Under the pieces are notes generated by a model. It was not told the origin of the DNA, made no database searches, and saw only the letters and a list, made by a program, of their open reading frames with translations. Shown in pieces: positions 11,555 through 23,599 of a stretch of 64,000 nt of DNA. Location: contig CM044316.1 in the NCBI GenBank assembly GCA_024291935.2, forward strand, positions 78,756,501 through 78,820,500, given 5' to 3'. The position numbers and the translations under genes were made by a program. This stretch comes from Okapia johnstoni (taxonomy: Eukaryota > Chordata > Mammalia > Artiodactyla > Giraffidae). Every line of letters starts with the position of its first letter. Position 1 is the first letter of the stretch.

Positions 11555-12602
11555 CTGTGGAAAATTCTGAAAGAGATGGGAATACCAGACCATCTGACCT
11601 GTCTCTTGAGAAACCTGAATGCAGATCAGGAAGCAACAGTTAGAACTGGACATGGAACAACAGACTGGTTCCAAATAGGAAAAGGAGCATGTCAAGGCTG
11701 TATATTGTCATCCTGCTTATTTAACTTATATGCAGAGTACATCATGAGAAATGCTGGGCTGGAGGAAGGACAAGCTGGAATCAAGATTGCCGGGAGAAAT
11801 ATCAATAACCTCAGACATGCAGATGACACCACCCTTATGGCAGAAAGTGAGGAAGAACTAAAGAGCCTCTTGATGAAAGTGAAAGAGGAGAGTGAAAAAG
11901 TTGGCTTAAAGCTCAACGTTCAGAAAACTAAGATCATGGCATCTGGTCCCATCACTTCATGCGAAATAGATGGGGAAACAGTGAAAACAGTGTCAGACTT
12001 TATTTTTTGGGGCTCCAAAATCACTGCAGATGGTGATTGCAGCCATGAAATTAAAAGACGCTTACTCCTTGGAAGGAAGGTTATGACCAATCTAGATAGC
12101 ATATTGAAAAGCAGAGACATTACTTTGTCAACAAAGGTCCGTCTAGTCGAGGCTATGGTTTTCTCCAGTGGTCATGTATGGATGTGAGAGTTGGACGGTG
12201 AAGAAAGCTGAGCACCGAACAAGTGATGCTTTTGAACTATGGTGTTGGAGAAGACTCTTGAGAGTCCCTTGGACTGCAAGGAGATCCAACCAGTCCATCC
12301 TAAAGGAGATCAGTCCTGGGTGTTCATTGGAAGGACTGATGTTGAAGCTGAAACTCCAATACTTTGGCCACCTCATGTGAAGAGTCGACTCATTGGAAAA
12401 GACCCTAATGCTGGGAAGGATTGGGGGCAAGGAGGAGAAGGGGAAGACAGAGGATGAGATGGTTGGATGGCATCACTAACTCGATGGACATGGGTTTGGG
12501 TAAACTCCGAGAGTTGGTGATGGACAGGGAGGCCTGACGTGCTGCGATTCATGGGGTCGCAAAGAGTCGGACATGACTGAGAAACTGAACTGAACTGAAC
12601 TG
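11555..12602 (+). mobile_element. BovB copy with 11-bp target duplication
   Basis: A 5'-truncated BovB starts inside the RT (ctgtggaaaattctgaaaga) and ends with the CTGAA repeats at 12590-12602. The 11-bp sequence aataacctctg occurs at 11547-11557 and again at 12603-12613, directly flanking the copy, which is good evidence for a target duplication, although 3 bases may be shared with the element. It lies in an older L1 tail. The RT C motif reads RHADD, a Tyr-to-His change from YADD. Confidence 0.93.
11576..12187 (+). pseudogene. BovB RT/C-terminal fragment (HADD)
   Basis: A 203-codon open stretch covers RT motif B (KGACQGCILSS, where the better-conserved copies read VRQGCILSP), motif C as LRHADD, and the SDF..KITADGDCSHEIKRR segment downstream. 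Motif A lies upstream of the truncation and is absent. It ends by frameshift near 12165 and the C-terminal domain continues in another frame at 12168-12380. Not functional. Confidence 0.88.
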
Positions 12603-12613
12603 AATAACCTCTG

Positions 12614-12795
12614 AGAGAAGGGAGGAGTGAGATGAAGAGGGACTGGTATGTATTACCAGGAAATGCTGATAATATCTTCTTTCTTAGCCTGTATGGTGGT
12701 TCCATGGTTGTGTCACCATAGGAATTAGTGAAATTTTATCATTGTGTATAATTTCTGCATTCTACTGTAAGTTATATGTCAATAAAAAGTTCACT
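12614..12795 (+). mobile_element. Older L1 (L1M-like) 3' UTR end
   Basis: Continuation of the L1 that precedes the BovB at 11555; it ends in ttatatgtcaataaaaagtt, typical of an old L1 3' terminus. Confidence 0.6.
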
Positions 12796-13305
12796 AAATA
12801 CAAAAATGCAAATAAGATATAAGTGAATTACCTTAAAACTGGAATATAAAATAAATTATGCCTAGCATAATTTAACCTCCTTTCAAATAAATGGGAATGT
12901 ATAAAGCAGAAAAAAGAAAAACATGCAGTGAGAATATCAACACAATTATTGGTACTTTGGATCCTTCTCCAAGAACTGGTTCATGGGATCACCAGAGTAA
13001 TATGATACAAATCTGCTTATGAATTTTATTAGCCCTATTGACCTCATGAAGCATGCTGGTATTTCTGGTAGGACTATCTCGATACCTTACTCAGGAATAA
13101 GGTTTCACATAAATTTGTATAATCTAATTCTTTCAACTTTATATACTATTGAAAATCTTTATTTTAAATCTTCCTTAGTTCCCATCACTATCACAACTCT
13201 CATCCATAATAAGTAGTGAGCAATGTTATCAAGGAATAAGTATTCCTTTTCCTCAGGATTTCTTCCAATGTTATCCTTGGGTCTTGATATAATCTCATAT
13301 GCCTC
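12796..13305. other. No gene recognised
   Basis: About 500 bp without supported features. The frame at 13019-13216 has no recognisable domain. Confidence 0.5.
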
Positions 13306-13426
13306 TATGGCAATCCACTCCAGTGTTCCTGCCTAGAGAATACCATGGACAGAGGAGCCTGGTGGGCTACAGTCCATGGGGTCGCAAAGAGTCGGATACA
13401 GCTGAAGTGACTTGGCACACACACAT
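13306..13426 (+). mobile_element. Bov-tA fragment, 5' truncated
   Basis: Only the BovB-derived tail of the SINE is present (ggcaatccactccagtgttc to gcaaagagtcggatacagct). The tRNA-like head is missing. Confidence 0.88.
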
Positions 13427-13756
13427 ATGTCTCCCTAGTAAACTGCTACCTGAAATCCTCCCAAAATAGGAGTACACCAACATCTTGGAAACTAAATTAG
13501 ATATTTGCAATATTAAATAAGACTGCATTAATGAATCAAGGAAGAAATCACCTTGTAATCTTTCCTGGAGAATATGAGTGAGTAAAAAAATTCTAATTCT
13601 ATATAAGGATTTTCCAACTATAAAATGTTCTCAAATAAACAGATAAATGGTACTGATAATACTCCCTCAATATGGCATAGCAATTCTCTCTCACCAAATG
13701 TGGTAAACATCATCCAATATCAGGATCCTTTTTTTCTTGCAAAGTCTAAATATAAC

Positions 13757-13940
13757 CTAAGAATCCGCATGCAATGCGGGAAATGTGGGTTGAATCCCTG
13801 GGTTGGGAGATCCCTGGAGAAGGGAATTGCTACCCACTCCAATATTCTGGCCCGGAAAATTCCATGGACAGAGGAGCCTCATGGGCTACAGTCCATGGGG
13901 TCGCAAAGAGTCAGACATGACTGAGCGACTTTCACTTTCA
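13757..13940 (+). mobile_element. Bov-tA SINE, slightly 5' truncated
   Basis: Begins in the tRNA-like head (taagaatccgcatgcaatgc), keeps gggttgaatccctgg as B box and ends gactgagcgactttcacttt. It creates the 99-codon chance frame at 13625-13924. Confidence 0.92.
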
Positions 13941-14000
13941 GGAAGCCTATAGCAATTGTTGGCATGATCCATAGAAAAAATTATGTTTACTAAGTAGGAT

Positions 14001-14213
14001 TGTTGTTGTTTAGTCACTAAGTCATGTCCAACTTTTTTGTGACCCCCATGGATGGGTAGCCTGTCAGCTCCTCTGTCTATGGGATTTGCCAGGCGAGAAT
14101 ATTTGAGTGGGTTGCCATTTCCAACTTTAGGGGATCTTTCCAGCTCAGACACAGAAAGAGCCCTTGTCTCCTGCATTGGTAGGCAGTCTTAACCACTCAG
14201 CCACCAGGGAAGC
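14001..14213 (-). mobile_element. Bov-tA SINE, minus strand, diverged
   Basis: Read on the minus strand it starts gcttccctggtggctgagtg and ends in the ttgtgtt..gacttagtgacta tail. It is more diverged than its neighbours. The 96-codon frame at 13886-14176 is produced by this SINE. Confidence 0.88.
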
Positions 14214-15714
14214 TGGCCCTTCTTTTAAAAAATGGGTTGTTATGGGAAAGAATTAACAATATTTTAAAATGTCCCTTCCAACAAATCCAAGGGAGAGATC
14301 AATGCAGACCAAACAGCCCATATCTCTTCCATTTGAGAGTCTCCGTCTCAGAGCATACACAAAAATGTATTCTAGTTTCCCTTGTTCATATTTCTGCTAC
14401 TTTAGCATTCTATTTGTTGGGGTTTCAATATCCATAACCTAGTAAAGCTGACTTTAATAATTTAGATAATGACTTTGGGCAACCAACATTTTCTGGTCTG
14501 CATAACGCAAAGTATATGTTTATTGCTTGGGTTTTTATTTGGCTACATTACCACTTTAAAATAAGCGTTTCAGGTTGAAAAGACTTTGAAGAGACTTTGT
14601 CACAAATGATGAAAGCTGAATATATGCCCTCAAATAATTTGTCCTTTCACTGTGGTGACATGCAATGTTCATGGCACCTGATGCAGAGTCAGAATCTAAT
14701 CTATATTTCTGGATGAATAAATGGGGAAAGAAATTATTAAGAATGTATCCAGTTATAGTATTCATAACTCTCTGTGAAATGAGCATACGCTATATCCATT
14801 GGGCAGGTACTTCCTCACAAAAATTTAACATAAAAATATGTAATTGCCCTTAAATTCACCCACATTTAATGTATGGAGAAATATTGAGACATACTGGTGC
14901 CTAGAGGAAACCCTTGCTTTAGGAAAAGAAATAAAAGGGCCTCAAATCCCTTTTGTTAAATCTGTGAAATTTTGAATATTTTTAAGGCACTCCTTCTAGA
15001 AACAACAAAAGCAGCTCAGCTGAAGAAGCTAATAAATATTTCTCAATGACCTTCGTCCTAGTTAAAACAGAATGGGAGCATTTTGTTTTTAAGAATGTTG
15101 GTTTGCACTCCATTTGGATTTTCTCTAAATTCTCAGAAGGCTTCTACTACCATAGTCCAATTGGCTTAGGTTAAATACTGACTCATTAAGGGAACAGTTC
15201 AGAAAAGGCTTATGATTATAAAAACAATTTCTCCTTTAAAAGAGCATCTAGACCCAGCATCGTTAATAGAATCAGAATGACTACTCCTGGGCTCTCAGAA
15301 CAACAGCTTTCCCTCCAATTTTTAGGCCTTAAAATTAGGTGAAACTTTCTCATTTCCTATTCATATTGACATCCAACAGTATCCATTTGCCAATGGCATA
15401 CTGAGTCACCAAAACTTGCTTTACATTCAAATGTAGAATACATCTACTCAACATTGTAAATCATGTTTGCAGAGACTATGTGGTGCATTCTTTTTCTGTG
15501 GAACTTATAAGGGAGCACACATTCCCTCAGACAATTTATATCTTAGAGCTGGTTAAGACTGGAAGCCAAGTGAGGAGCCCAGACAAGGACTGAAAGGCAA
15601 AAGGGACTCCAGGACCCTAGTCGACAGCTGAGAAAGGCTTAAGATAAAAAGCAAAATGTCAAATAGGTTCTGATCCAGTATTCCTTGCTACTAATTCCTC
15701 ACAAAACTCCATGT
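14214..15714. other. No gene recognised
   Basis: About 1.5 kb with only chance frames of up to 76 codons and no clear repeats that I can name. Confidence 0.5.
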
Positions 15715-16075
15715 GGTGATTATTTCTGTGACATAAAATGACCACAAAAACTCTGTGGTTTTAAAAAATAATTATGTGTTTCTCCTTCATGACTCGCATT
15801 CCTGTAGGTCTGCTTTATTTCAGCACTGGGTTCAGAGAGCAGTCTTCCTGCCCTCAGGGTGATGGCGCAGCTTCTGTCTGAAGTATTGCCTGTCCTTACC
15901 GCAGAGATCACATTGAGTCCTGCAATGGCTCTGAAACCTCTGCCAAGAAGTGACTCGTCACTTCCATTCACATTTCATTAGCTAATGCCAGTCACATGGC
16001 GATGCCTTAGTGAACACTGCAGGTCTGTGCAGGCCTCCTCCAGGGAGGGAGTCCACAGGGAGAAATGCTGAAAAC
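15715..16075. mobile_element. Ancient interspersed repeat, class unassigned
   Basis: The block gacataaaatgaccacaaaa..ctctgtggttttaaaa and the later agtgactcgtcacttccatt..gccagtcacatgg match a common ancient mammalian repeat that I know by sight but cannot name with certainty (LTR or DNA transposon). The 83-codon minus-strand frame here is a chance frame. Confidence 0.4.
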
Positions 16076-16204
16076 AGTGAAATGTGTTTCAATCTTCCAC
16101 ATTAAGTCAAAGTAATCTCCACCCTTAATGCACAAGGTAGAGGAGGCCTGGAATTGTCGTAGTCAATTCTATTTCATGGGTAACAGAAGAAAGGAGAGGT
16201 GACA

Positions 16205-16310
16205 GGTATCGGGCACCTCCCAGGCTAAGTGCTTTACATAATTATTCCATAGAATCATCTCAACACAGGGTGGGATGGCATCTGCAGCCAGATTTTAAAG
16301 AGATAAAAAA
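16205..16310 (-). mobile_element. MIR SINE fragment
   Basis: The run gcacctcccaggctaagtgc followed by tttacataattattcc..aatcatctcaaca is the minus-strand MIR core and tail order. Confidence 0.55.
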
Positions 16311-17131
16311 CTGTGCTAATGAGTAACATTGTTATGGTAAAGGCCATACATTACCAGATTGCAGATGAATTTGACCCTTTAAATCAGGTATACAGACAGC
16401 CATCTATGCCGTCAAAAATATTCATTAAGAACTCATCTGTGTGTGACAGGAAATGTGTAGACATAACCCCTTTACAACTGACGCTTTGTGCATACGTACT
16501 TTAAAAGATGACAGAACAAACCATGGATATAATGCCTGAGTCAATAGGGAAAAGTTCACATTCTATAAAACAAGTTAAGCATTTATGAAACGTATGCAGA
16601 AAGAATAAGAATAGAAAATTAGGGGGAAATCCATTTAAGCACCCATTCAAGTTCTATATCACTATAAGAAAAAGGCAGGTGAAATCTCTATGATAACTCA
16701 TGATTTCTTATTATTTTTACTGGCACAACAAAAGGAAAAGGAGTGTCATTTACGTCCTCAATTTCACTTGTTCTGAGAATCCGAAAATAATCATGTGCAG
16801 GTTGATGCCCCCAAACAGCTTTGTAATTAAGCATGTACATCTCTATATTTTATATTTTTTTACAGTAGAATGAATATATTTTTAAAAAAAAAACTATAGG
16901 GATTCTCTCTCAGTAATGCTAATCACTGAAAAATATTTTCACTTTTATTCTCTCTAGTTTTTCCCATCTTCACCATTTTTCTATGCATCATTCAGTCTAC
17001 TCTTCCAGACCTCACTTATCCATACAATGCTATAATGTTTCTGGAATCCTGTTTATTGCTTACACATTTTGACTATCACATCCACATGCGTAACCACAGC
17101 CTGACTAGTCTCACTCTTCCAGCTTCTAGAA
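16311..17131. other. No gene recognised
   Basis: AT-rich sequence with T- and A-runs near 16850-16895. The 63-codon frame at 16313-16504 shows no domain. Confidence 0.45.
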
Positions 17132-17285
17132 CAGTAGATTTTAAACTTTGATGTCACAAGCATTACCTAAAGCACTTGCATGAAGGAAAAAAATTCAAAA
17201 TTTCCTCTTGCATCCTTCCCCATTCTAATGCAACATATTCAGTATAGAAAGGGGCCTAGGAATCAGCAGTTTAAATCAAGCCTCT
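17132..17285. mobile_element. hAT-type MITE relic, tentative
   Basis: cagtagattttaaactttga at the left end followed by a GGGGCCTAGGAATCAGCAGTTT-like interior resembles a diverged MER-type hAT element. The right terminal repeat is not clear. Confidence 0.35.
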
Positions 17286-17788
17286 CCCTGCCCCAGGTTG
17301 GGGAAATTTGATGACCTCATGGGCCACAGGAAGAAAGCTGTATACTGCCCCTCCATGTACTGCTACATTTTAACGGATATTTCCAAAGATGCTCTATATC
17401 AAATTTTATTATCTCAGGCTACAATTTATTTTCACTCCAAACTGTATGAATGAATCACTGAAACCTCTTCTAAATTATGCATTTTCAGGTTATTGTGACC
17501 CATGGAGCTGCGAGAATGTGCATATTCAAGGTGAATTTTCACACTCAAAACTGAAAAAAAAAAATTCTGCCGGCCGATTATGAAGAACATCAGCTGATGG
17601 AAAAGCAGTAAAAATCCTCATGGAAATTCAGGACAACACCAAACAGTCTCCGATTGCAATTAAAAGTTCTGATTTGGTCAATATACAACACAAAAATTTG
17701 ATATAATTTCTGCTCAGAAAAGTAAAAAACTGTTATAATGATCCCAATATGTATATTTTCAAAACAAACAACAATGTGGCCCTAACAT

Positions 17789-17998
17789 GGGCTTCCCTGG
17801 TGGCTCAGATGGTAAAGAATCTGCCTGCAATTCAGGAGACTTGGGTTCAATCCCTGGGTCGGGAAGATCCCCTGGTGAAGCGAATGGCTACCAACTCTAG
17901 TATTCTTGCCTGGAGAATCCCAAGGACAAAGGAGCCTGGTGGGCCACAGTCCATGGGGTTACAAAGAGTTAGACACTACTGAGCGACTAACATACACA
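17789..17998 (+). mobile_element. Bov-tA SINE, full length
   Basis: Complete copy from gggcttccctggtggctcag, with an almost intact tRNA-like head (gggttcaatccctgg B box), to gagcgactaacatacacaca. It gives rise to the chance frame at 17749-17982. Confidence 0.95.
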
Positions 17999-18556
17999 CA
18001 CGAGGGAATGAAGAGCTTCCCAAGCCCATCTCGCATGCACTCCACCTCAAGCTGAGCTTGGCCAGCATGGACAGTCCCTGGAGCCTGCCTTGGTTCATGT
18101 GCCTTCTCCCTTTCTGACTTTTCCCTTCCTTTCTCATGTTCAAATCAGGATCATCCTTTAAAACTCAGTTCCAATGCCATCAACTCCATCATATCTTCAA
18201 CATCCGTCCAGCCAGAAATAGCCAGTTCTTCCAATTTACTCGGGTACTTGGGTCAATTCTGACATGATTACTCAGTTTTACCTTTAACTATAATTATTTC
18301 AGTTCACAAATACTTTCTAACTATAAAGCCAGAGGTGAAGATTTATCTTTATATTACCTAGAATGCCTACCTGAGGTAAATGTTTCAATGTTTATGAAAA
18401 AAACAGATCAGCGAGGAAAGAAAGCATACTAAAATTCAACAATCACCAGCAGTTTCCCTAACTGGGTGTAAATGGGACACAGGAAAGAATATCTTTAAGA
18501 AAACATCTTAATAAAAATAAATACGTGTTTGAACTGGTTTAAATCAAATTACCTCC
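17999..18556. other. No gene recognised
   Basis: Spacer between the Bov-tA and the MER5-like element. I see nothing specific in it. Confidence 0.45.
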
Positions 18557-18750
18557 AGCTCAACACTATTGACATTTGGGGACGAATAATTCTTTGTTGT
18601 GAGGTGAAATCCTGTGCTCTCTAAGATGTTCAGCAAGCGTCTTTGACCTCTACTCAGTCACACCTCCTCCCTCAGTTGTGACAAACAAAAATATCGTCAG
18701 GCACTGTCAACTGAACCCTGGGGGGACAAAATCACGTCGAGTTGAGAACA
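18557..18750 (-). mobile_element. MER5A-like hAT-Charlie MITE
   Basis: The order ctcaacactattgacatttg, gaataattctttgttgtgag, ctcagttgtgacaaacaaaa and ggggggacaaaatcacgtcg is that of MER5A on the minus strand, with inverted-repeat-like ends (ctcaac / gttgag). A non-autonomous DNA transposon older than the placental radiation. Confidence 0.8.
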
Positions 18751-21512
18751 ATTATTTTAAAGTAAAGATGTTTTCTTGGACTACATAAGAAAAGTCTATA
18801 CAGTAACCTGCTGGCCAAAGAGAATGGAGAAAAAGGCCATGTTACAACAGAAACATTCGAATGGGAAAGACAACATATGTGACTTAGAACAGAATCTTTA
18901 AAGAGTAGTTTCAAAGTTACAGGGAGAATGGGAAAGATGACAGAAAAATTGAGATAAGCAACTGTACTCCTTCATGACAGGGAAAAAGGGCAGATATTGA
19001 AAAAAATCTATGCCAGAAAGTCTTGTCCCCAAACGAGTTTTTGGAAGATTTTCTTCAGTTGCTAGAACTAAGGAAGAAACAGGTAATTGTTAGGATTGAA
19101 CAAGTGTCCATAAAGAGCAGAGAGTGCCATACTGACCTCATTTCCTTTTATTATCATATATATAAGTTGGAAAATACTAAATTTATATTGTAAGAAATTT
19201 TATAAGATCTGGCATGATACCTTGTAGAAAATGTTGGAGCAGAAATTAAAGGGCCATTCACTTAAGAGCCTTTCTTCAAAATAAAGTAAGCATCAGATGA
19301 GACTAAGAGACTTTCCATATCCAAGACTGTATAACGGTGGGCCCTACGCCAAACTCAGGTCACGCTCTCTTTCTGCTTGAGGAAACTCATGGAGAAAAGG
19401 TCTTGGTAGAGCAGTCTGAGGACCAGTCAGCAGAAACACACATCATAAGAAGCTGAAAACAAGGATGCAGGTTCATCATTTGACTTTACGTTTTAAGAAG
19501 ACAGAAATAACACCTGTTTAGCTCCTTATTTATTTGCCATGTCATAGGTCTCAATAATTATTACTCAAGAAATGAATGTCACAGATGTAATTTAATTCTA
19601 ATTGAGTCTCACTGAAACTTCTCAGACAAGTTGAGAAGAGCTTCCTGGATGCTGCTTCTTTTGAAGACACTAGTATAACAGCAAAACTGTTTTTCTCCAG
19701 AGATACCAGTCTGGTGCTTTCCTAGCAGATAAGTATGTACTAAATACTATTCATCACTTCCATGCATGCCACCCTACCACCTCAGTGTAGAAAAGAAAGT
19801 AGTTTCCTTCTTTGACACAGAAGAGAAGAAGATCAAGAACAAGAACTTGAGAAGTCTCAAGAACAGACATCCATAACTAATACAGGCAGTTAGCACTCAC
19901 TGAGGGTCATGCTTCTATGTCCTCACGTTTTTAGGGCAGAGGATGGAGGTGGGAAGCCTGGCATGACAATCAATACCAAAATTACAGCTCCATGATAAGA
20001 AATGCTGTCAGCATGGTAATGACTTGTTTAAACATTTATTAAATCACTTCACAACAAATAGTAACACATGAAGTGTTATCCTCACATTTCACAGCGACAT
20101 CACTCCTAAGCAGAAAAAATGCTAGCCAAACTGTTTTAAAATCTTCATCAAGATATTATGTAGTTGATTTTGAGGGGCTGGATCATTCTTGTTTGTTCAC
20201 GAACAACCTTTTAATAAATTTGGCAAACAAATGCAAGCATGGATGCATTATTATCGCTGAAAAAATAAATGTCTAAAATCAGGAAATTCAATACTGGAAT
20301 ACCCACAACACAATGCTTTTCATCTCTTCTATGCATTTTTCAGCCCTCTTCTATTTCACTTTGACTTTCTGTGATCATGGATTATAACAAAGTTACTATT
20401 AATGACAGACTCACAATATCACAACTTAGAACCTATAACTTGTGTGAATACTCAACCTTATGTTTCTTTTTTTCATCTTTTTAAAAATGTTCACTCCAAA
20501 GAAAAGGAATGAATACTTTGAAAAAATATACTCTTATTGGTCATTCCTAAAATACTACCCATTCTCCTGGTAAACAGAGATATATTTACATGTATATGTA
20601 CATACATATAAATACTTTTTACATAGAATATTGCTGAATTGGTTTAGTTACCATTTCACAATAGGTCCAAGGAAGTTATTGACAATATAACATTTTTATG
20701 CCCATTTATTACTTGAACCATTTATTTTTGTATTAACAAAAAGACCATAAAAGTTCACTGATTTAACAAAGAAATTAAGATCTGTAAAGGTAGTTCCAAG
20801 CTAGTGTGGCATCTCCATGAAGTTGGAGACCCCAACCCTTCCTTAAAGTTGCCTTATCACTCATTAGAACATTGCCTGTCTACAGTTAAAGAAGGCTCAC
20901 CACTATGTCCACTGTTGCCTCTTTCCAGCATGGGAATGTTGGGAAGTGATGAGGGAAAAAAAGAGCATGCTCTTTCTTTAAAAGTACTACTTAAAAGTTG
21001 TTCATATCACATCTGCTTCACCAGATCTTGGTCATATAGCTACTCACAACTGTGAGACAGCCTCAATTTTGAATAGACATGTGCCCAGCTATTATTTGGA
21101 GGCTCCATTACTAAAGGAAAAGGAGAAATAGATGTTGGGACATCTAATATCTATTTTAAGTATTTGATACCAGTTCATTCTTATTATTACTGTAAGATAC
21201 AAAAAATGCTTGGACTTTCATTAGCCAAGACACCTGATTCCAAACATGATGGCGCAGCCCACCACAGAGAAACACTGAATAGTCTTTTGTTTTAATTTCC
21301 TGACAGATATTCTCAGAGTGGCACATCCTGATTTCAGATCAAAGGTCTGATGGAACAAAGTTTGGGTGCCCACCATTCATGCTGCAGAGAAAGGAGAGCA
21401 AGCTACAAAAGGTGGCATGATTCTATGTTGAAGTTAATTCTGGAGACGAGAATTTCCCTCCCTTTGCTTAACAGGGTATGAATCATACAGACTGAGAACA
21501 AGGGAAGGGATG
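18751..21512. other. No gene recognised
   Basis: About 2.8 kb without recognisable genes. It holds an alternating purine-pyrimidine AT run near 20580-20615. Frames up to 83 codons (20804-21055) have no domain and no splice context that I can defend. Confidence 0.5.
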
Positions 21513-21708
21513 TGAAGTGTGAAAGTCGCTCCGTCATGTACGACACTTTGTGACCCCATGCACTATACAGTCCATGGAATTCTCCAGGCCAGAATACTGG
21601 AGTGAGTAGCCTTTCCCTTCTCCAGGGGATCTTCCCAACCCAGGGATCGAACCCAGGTCTCCCGCATTGCAGGCAGATTCTTTACCAGCTGAACCACAAT
21701 AGAAGCCC
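21513..21708 (-). mobile_element. Bov-tA SINE, minus strand
   Basis: Reads in reverse from the tail (gtgaaagtcgctccgtcatg) through cttctccaggggatcttccc to the B box (gggatcgaacccaggtctcc) and the end agaagccc. It makes the minus-strand frame at 21534-21836. Confidence 0.93.
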
Positions 21709-22064
21709 ATATAAATGATCAGAACCCACCTCTCTCTGCACGCTTTAGTGTGTGATAGCTGAAGTAACATACCTGATTGGTGGTTGATGAGACGGTGTCT
21801 ACATGGTCTGATTCCCAGTTTGGTCCTTTTTTCCATTGCACCAAAGCGCCTTCAATATGGCAAGCTGTATAAATAGAAAAACAATGAGAATGCTCAGGTT
21901 ATTATATTGGTAATTCAAACAATTCAGTAAGGGGAAAAGAAAGAGTAAAAATCCAGTGAATTCATCAAGAATTTTTATTCACACAAATGCTTATACTTCT
22001 CCATATGTAAGTTCCCTAAGGACCGGATAGTTATGTGTTTTGTTTACTGCTTTTCCTATCACAT

Positions 22065-22220
22065 GGGCTTCTCTGGTGGCTCAGTGGTAAAGAATTCATT
22101 TGTCAATACAGGCGACCCAGGTTCAATGCCTGGATCAGGAAGATGCCCTGGAGAAGGAAATGGCAATCCACTCCAGTATTCTTGCCTGGAGAATCCCACG
22201 GACAGAAGCAGAGCCGACAC
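22065..22220 (+). mobile_element. Bov-tA SINE with 3' deletion
   Basis: An intact head (gggcttctctggtggctcag) and linker run to gagaatcccacggacagaag, after which the last part of the BovB-derived tail is shortened to gcagagccgacac. Confidence 0.9.
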
Positions 22221-23289
22221 CCCTAGATTTAAAAAAACAGAAAATCCCCTAGAAATAATGAGGAACTCAACACTGCAAAATCCTCTAGGTAGTTCAGCAG
22301 TCCCCTGATCATATGCGGTATCCTAAATATCCAACTGTAAAATTCCCAACGCACCAGACAAGTTCATGTTGAACCAGAAAAAGCAAGCTGAAGATGTTAC
22401 CGTACAGCTACGGTAAAATGAAAAAGATAAGGGCAAAATAGAAAAAGACAAGCATTGTGCATTGATACTGCTGTTGTAATAATAATAACTCAATACCGTT
22501 GGTGTTTTGCGGTTTACACAATCCATGGTACACATAATTAAACTGAGGCTCCATATTCTTAAGTGGGTTGTTTAAAATTATGTAACTGATATATCTTGGA
22601 GCATAGACCCAGACACTGAAGTCCTTTGAGTGTAAATGTTATGGTCTTGTCAATATACTGTGCTACTTTTTAAAAGATCAACATGAATTCTGGAATCATA
22701 AAAGAGCCTTACATCTTCTGCAAGTTCAGAGGATCCACTGAAATTAACGATGGTTTAAAACCATTCTATTGTAGCCTGTTAATTTATCTTGATCACTTCA
22801 GACATGTGTTACAAGTAATTTATTAATAATAAGGTGTCATAGTTTAGGAGTGGCTACTTTTTAATAACTTAGAGGAGATATACCTGTTACACATTCTCAC
22901 TCATTTGTACTGAAATATGCTTTTTTGGGGTGGATGCAAAATCTGTGCAATAATCACCATCAGGCCAGGACACACACAGAACCTTACTATCACCAATGCG
23001 AGTGGGACTTACAGGAGCGAGGGGAGCACTTTTGCATGTATCATGTGAGAATCTCTGGTTCAAAATAGGAAACCTGGGGCTACAGACTTTATTTTCATTC
23101 TATTTCACTGACCACAATGCAAACTTGTGCCACTCAATCATAAGAGGCAACAAAAAAGATCTGGAGCTGGAAGAGATCCGGGGCCATTACTGGAAAAGAG
23201 ACCAAAGATAATCATCTCTGTATATAAATGCCAGCATATTGCCTTTGGCAACATCCATTATTATGACTAAAGGAGTATGGAAAACTTGG
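22221..23289. other. No gene recognised; one perfect 8-bp-arm hairpin
   Basis: About 1 kb of unassigned sequence. The only structured element I see is the inverted repeat ttaccgta-cagc-tacggtaa at 22397-22416. Frames of 70 and 71 codons have no domain. Confidence 0.45.
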
Positions 23290-23560
23290 AAACAATTCAA
23301 AGAACAGGGCTCACCTCCCATTAGCCAGAACAAATGTTATTTCTCTGAGATTGTCTATGTTCTACATTATGTAATTTTAATGGATCGCTCCTCCCCTCAG
23401 TGTTCTGTGCACATACTCAACAATAGTTCTTTCTCCGTAATTATTCATTGCATTTTTGCCTTTTCCCCAAATGTAAAAACTCCTCAAGGGCAGATGTTTT
23501 ATTCATCCTTATCCATCCATAACAGACGCTCAAAAATGTCGATTTAATAAAAATGGTTGA
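23290..23560 (+). mobile_element. L2 LINE 3'-end fragment
   Basis: aaaactcctcaagggcagat, then gttttattcatccttatcca and a (gctca)-like end follow the L2 3' terminus order. Diverged, so the left boundary is approximate. The 102-codon frame at 23239-23547 lies in it and is not a gene. Confidence 0.55.
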
Positions 23561-23599
23561 TTAGGATTGGAAAGTAGAACCTGTGTTTTTAAAAAAGAA

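Noticed and set aside
13306..13426. Possible tRNA gene in Bov-tA-type sequences
   Set aside because: The tRNA-like part belongs to the SINE head or is missing; these are not tRNA genes.
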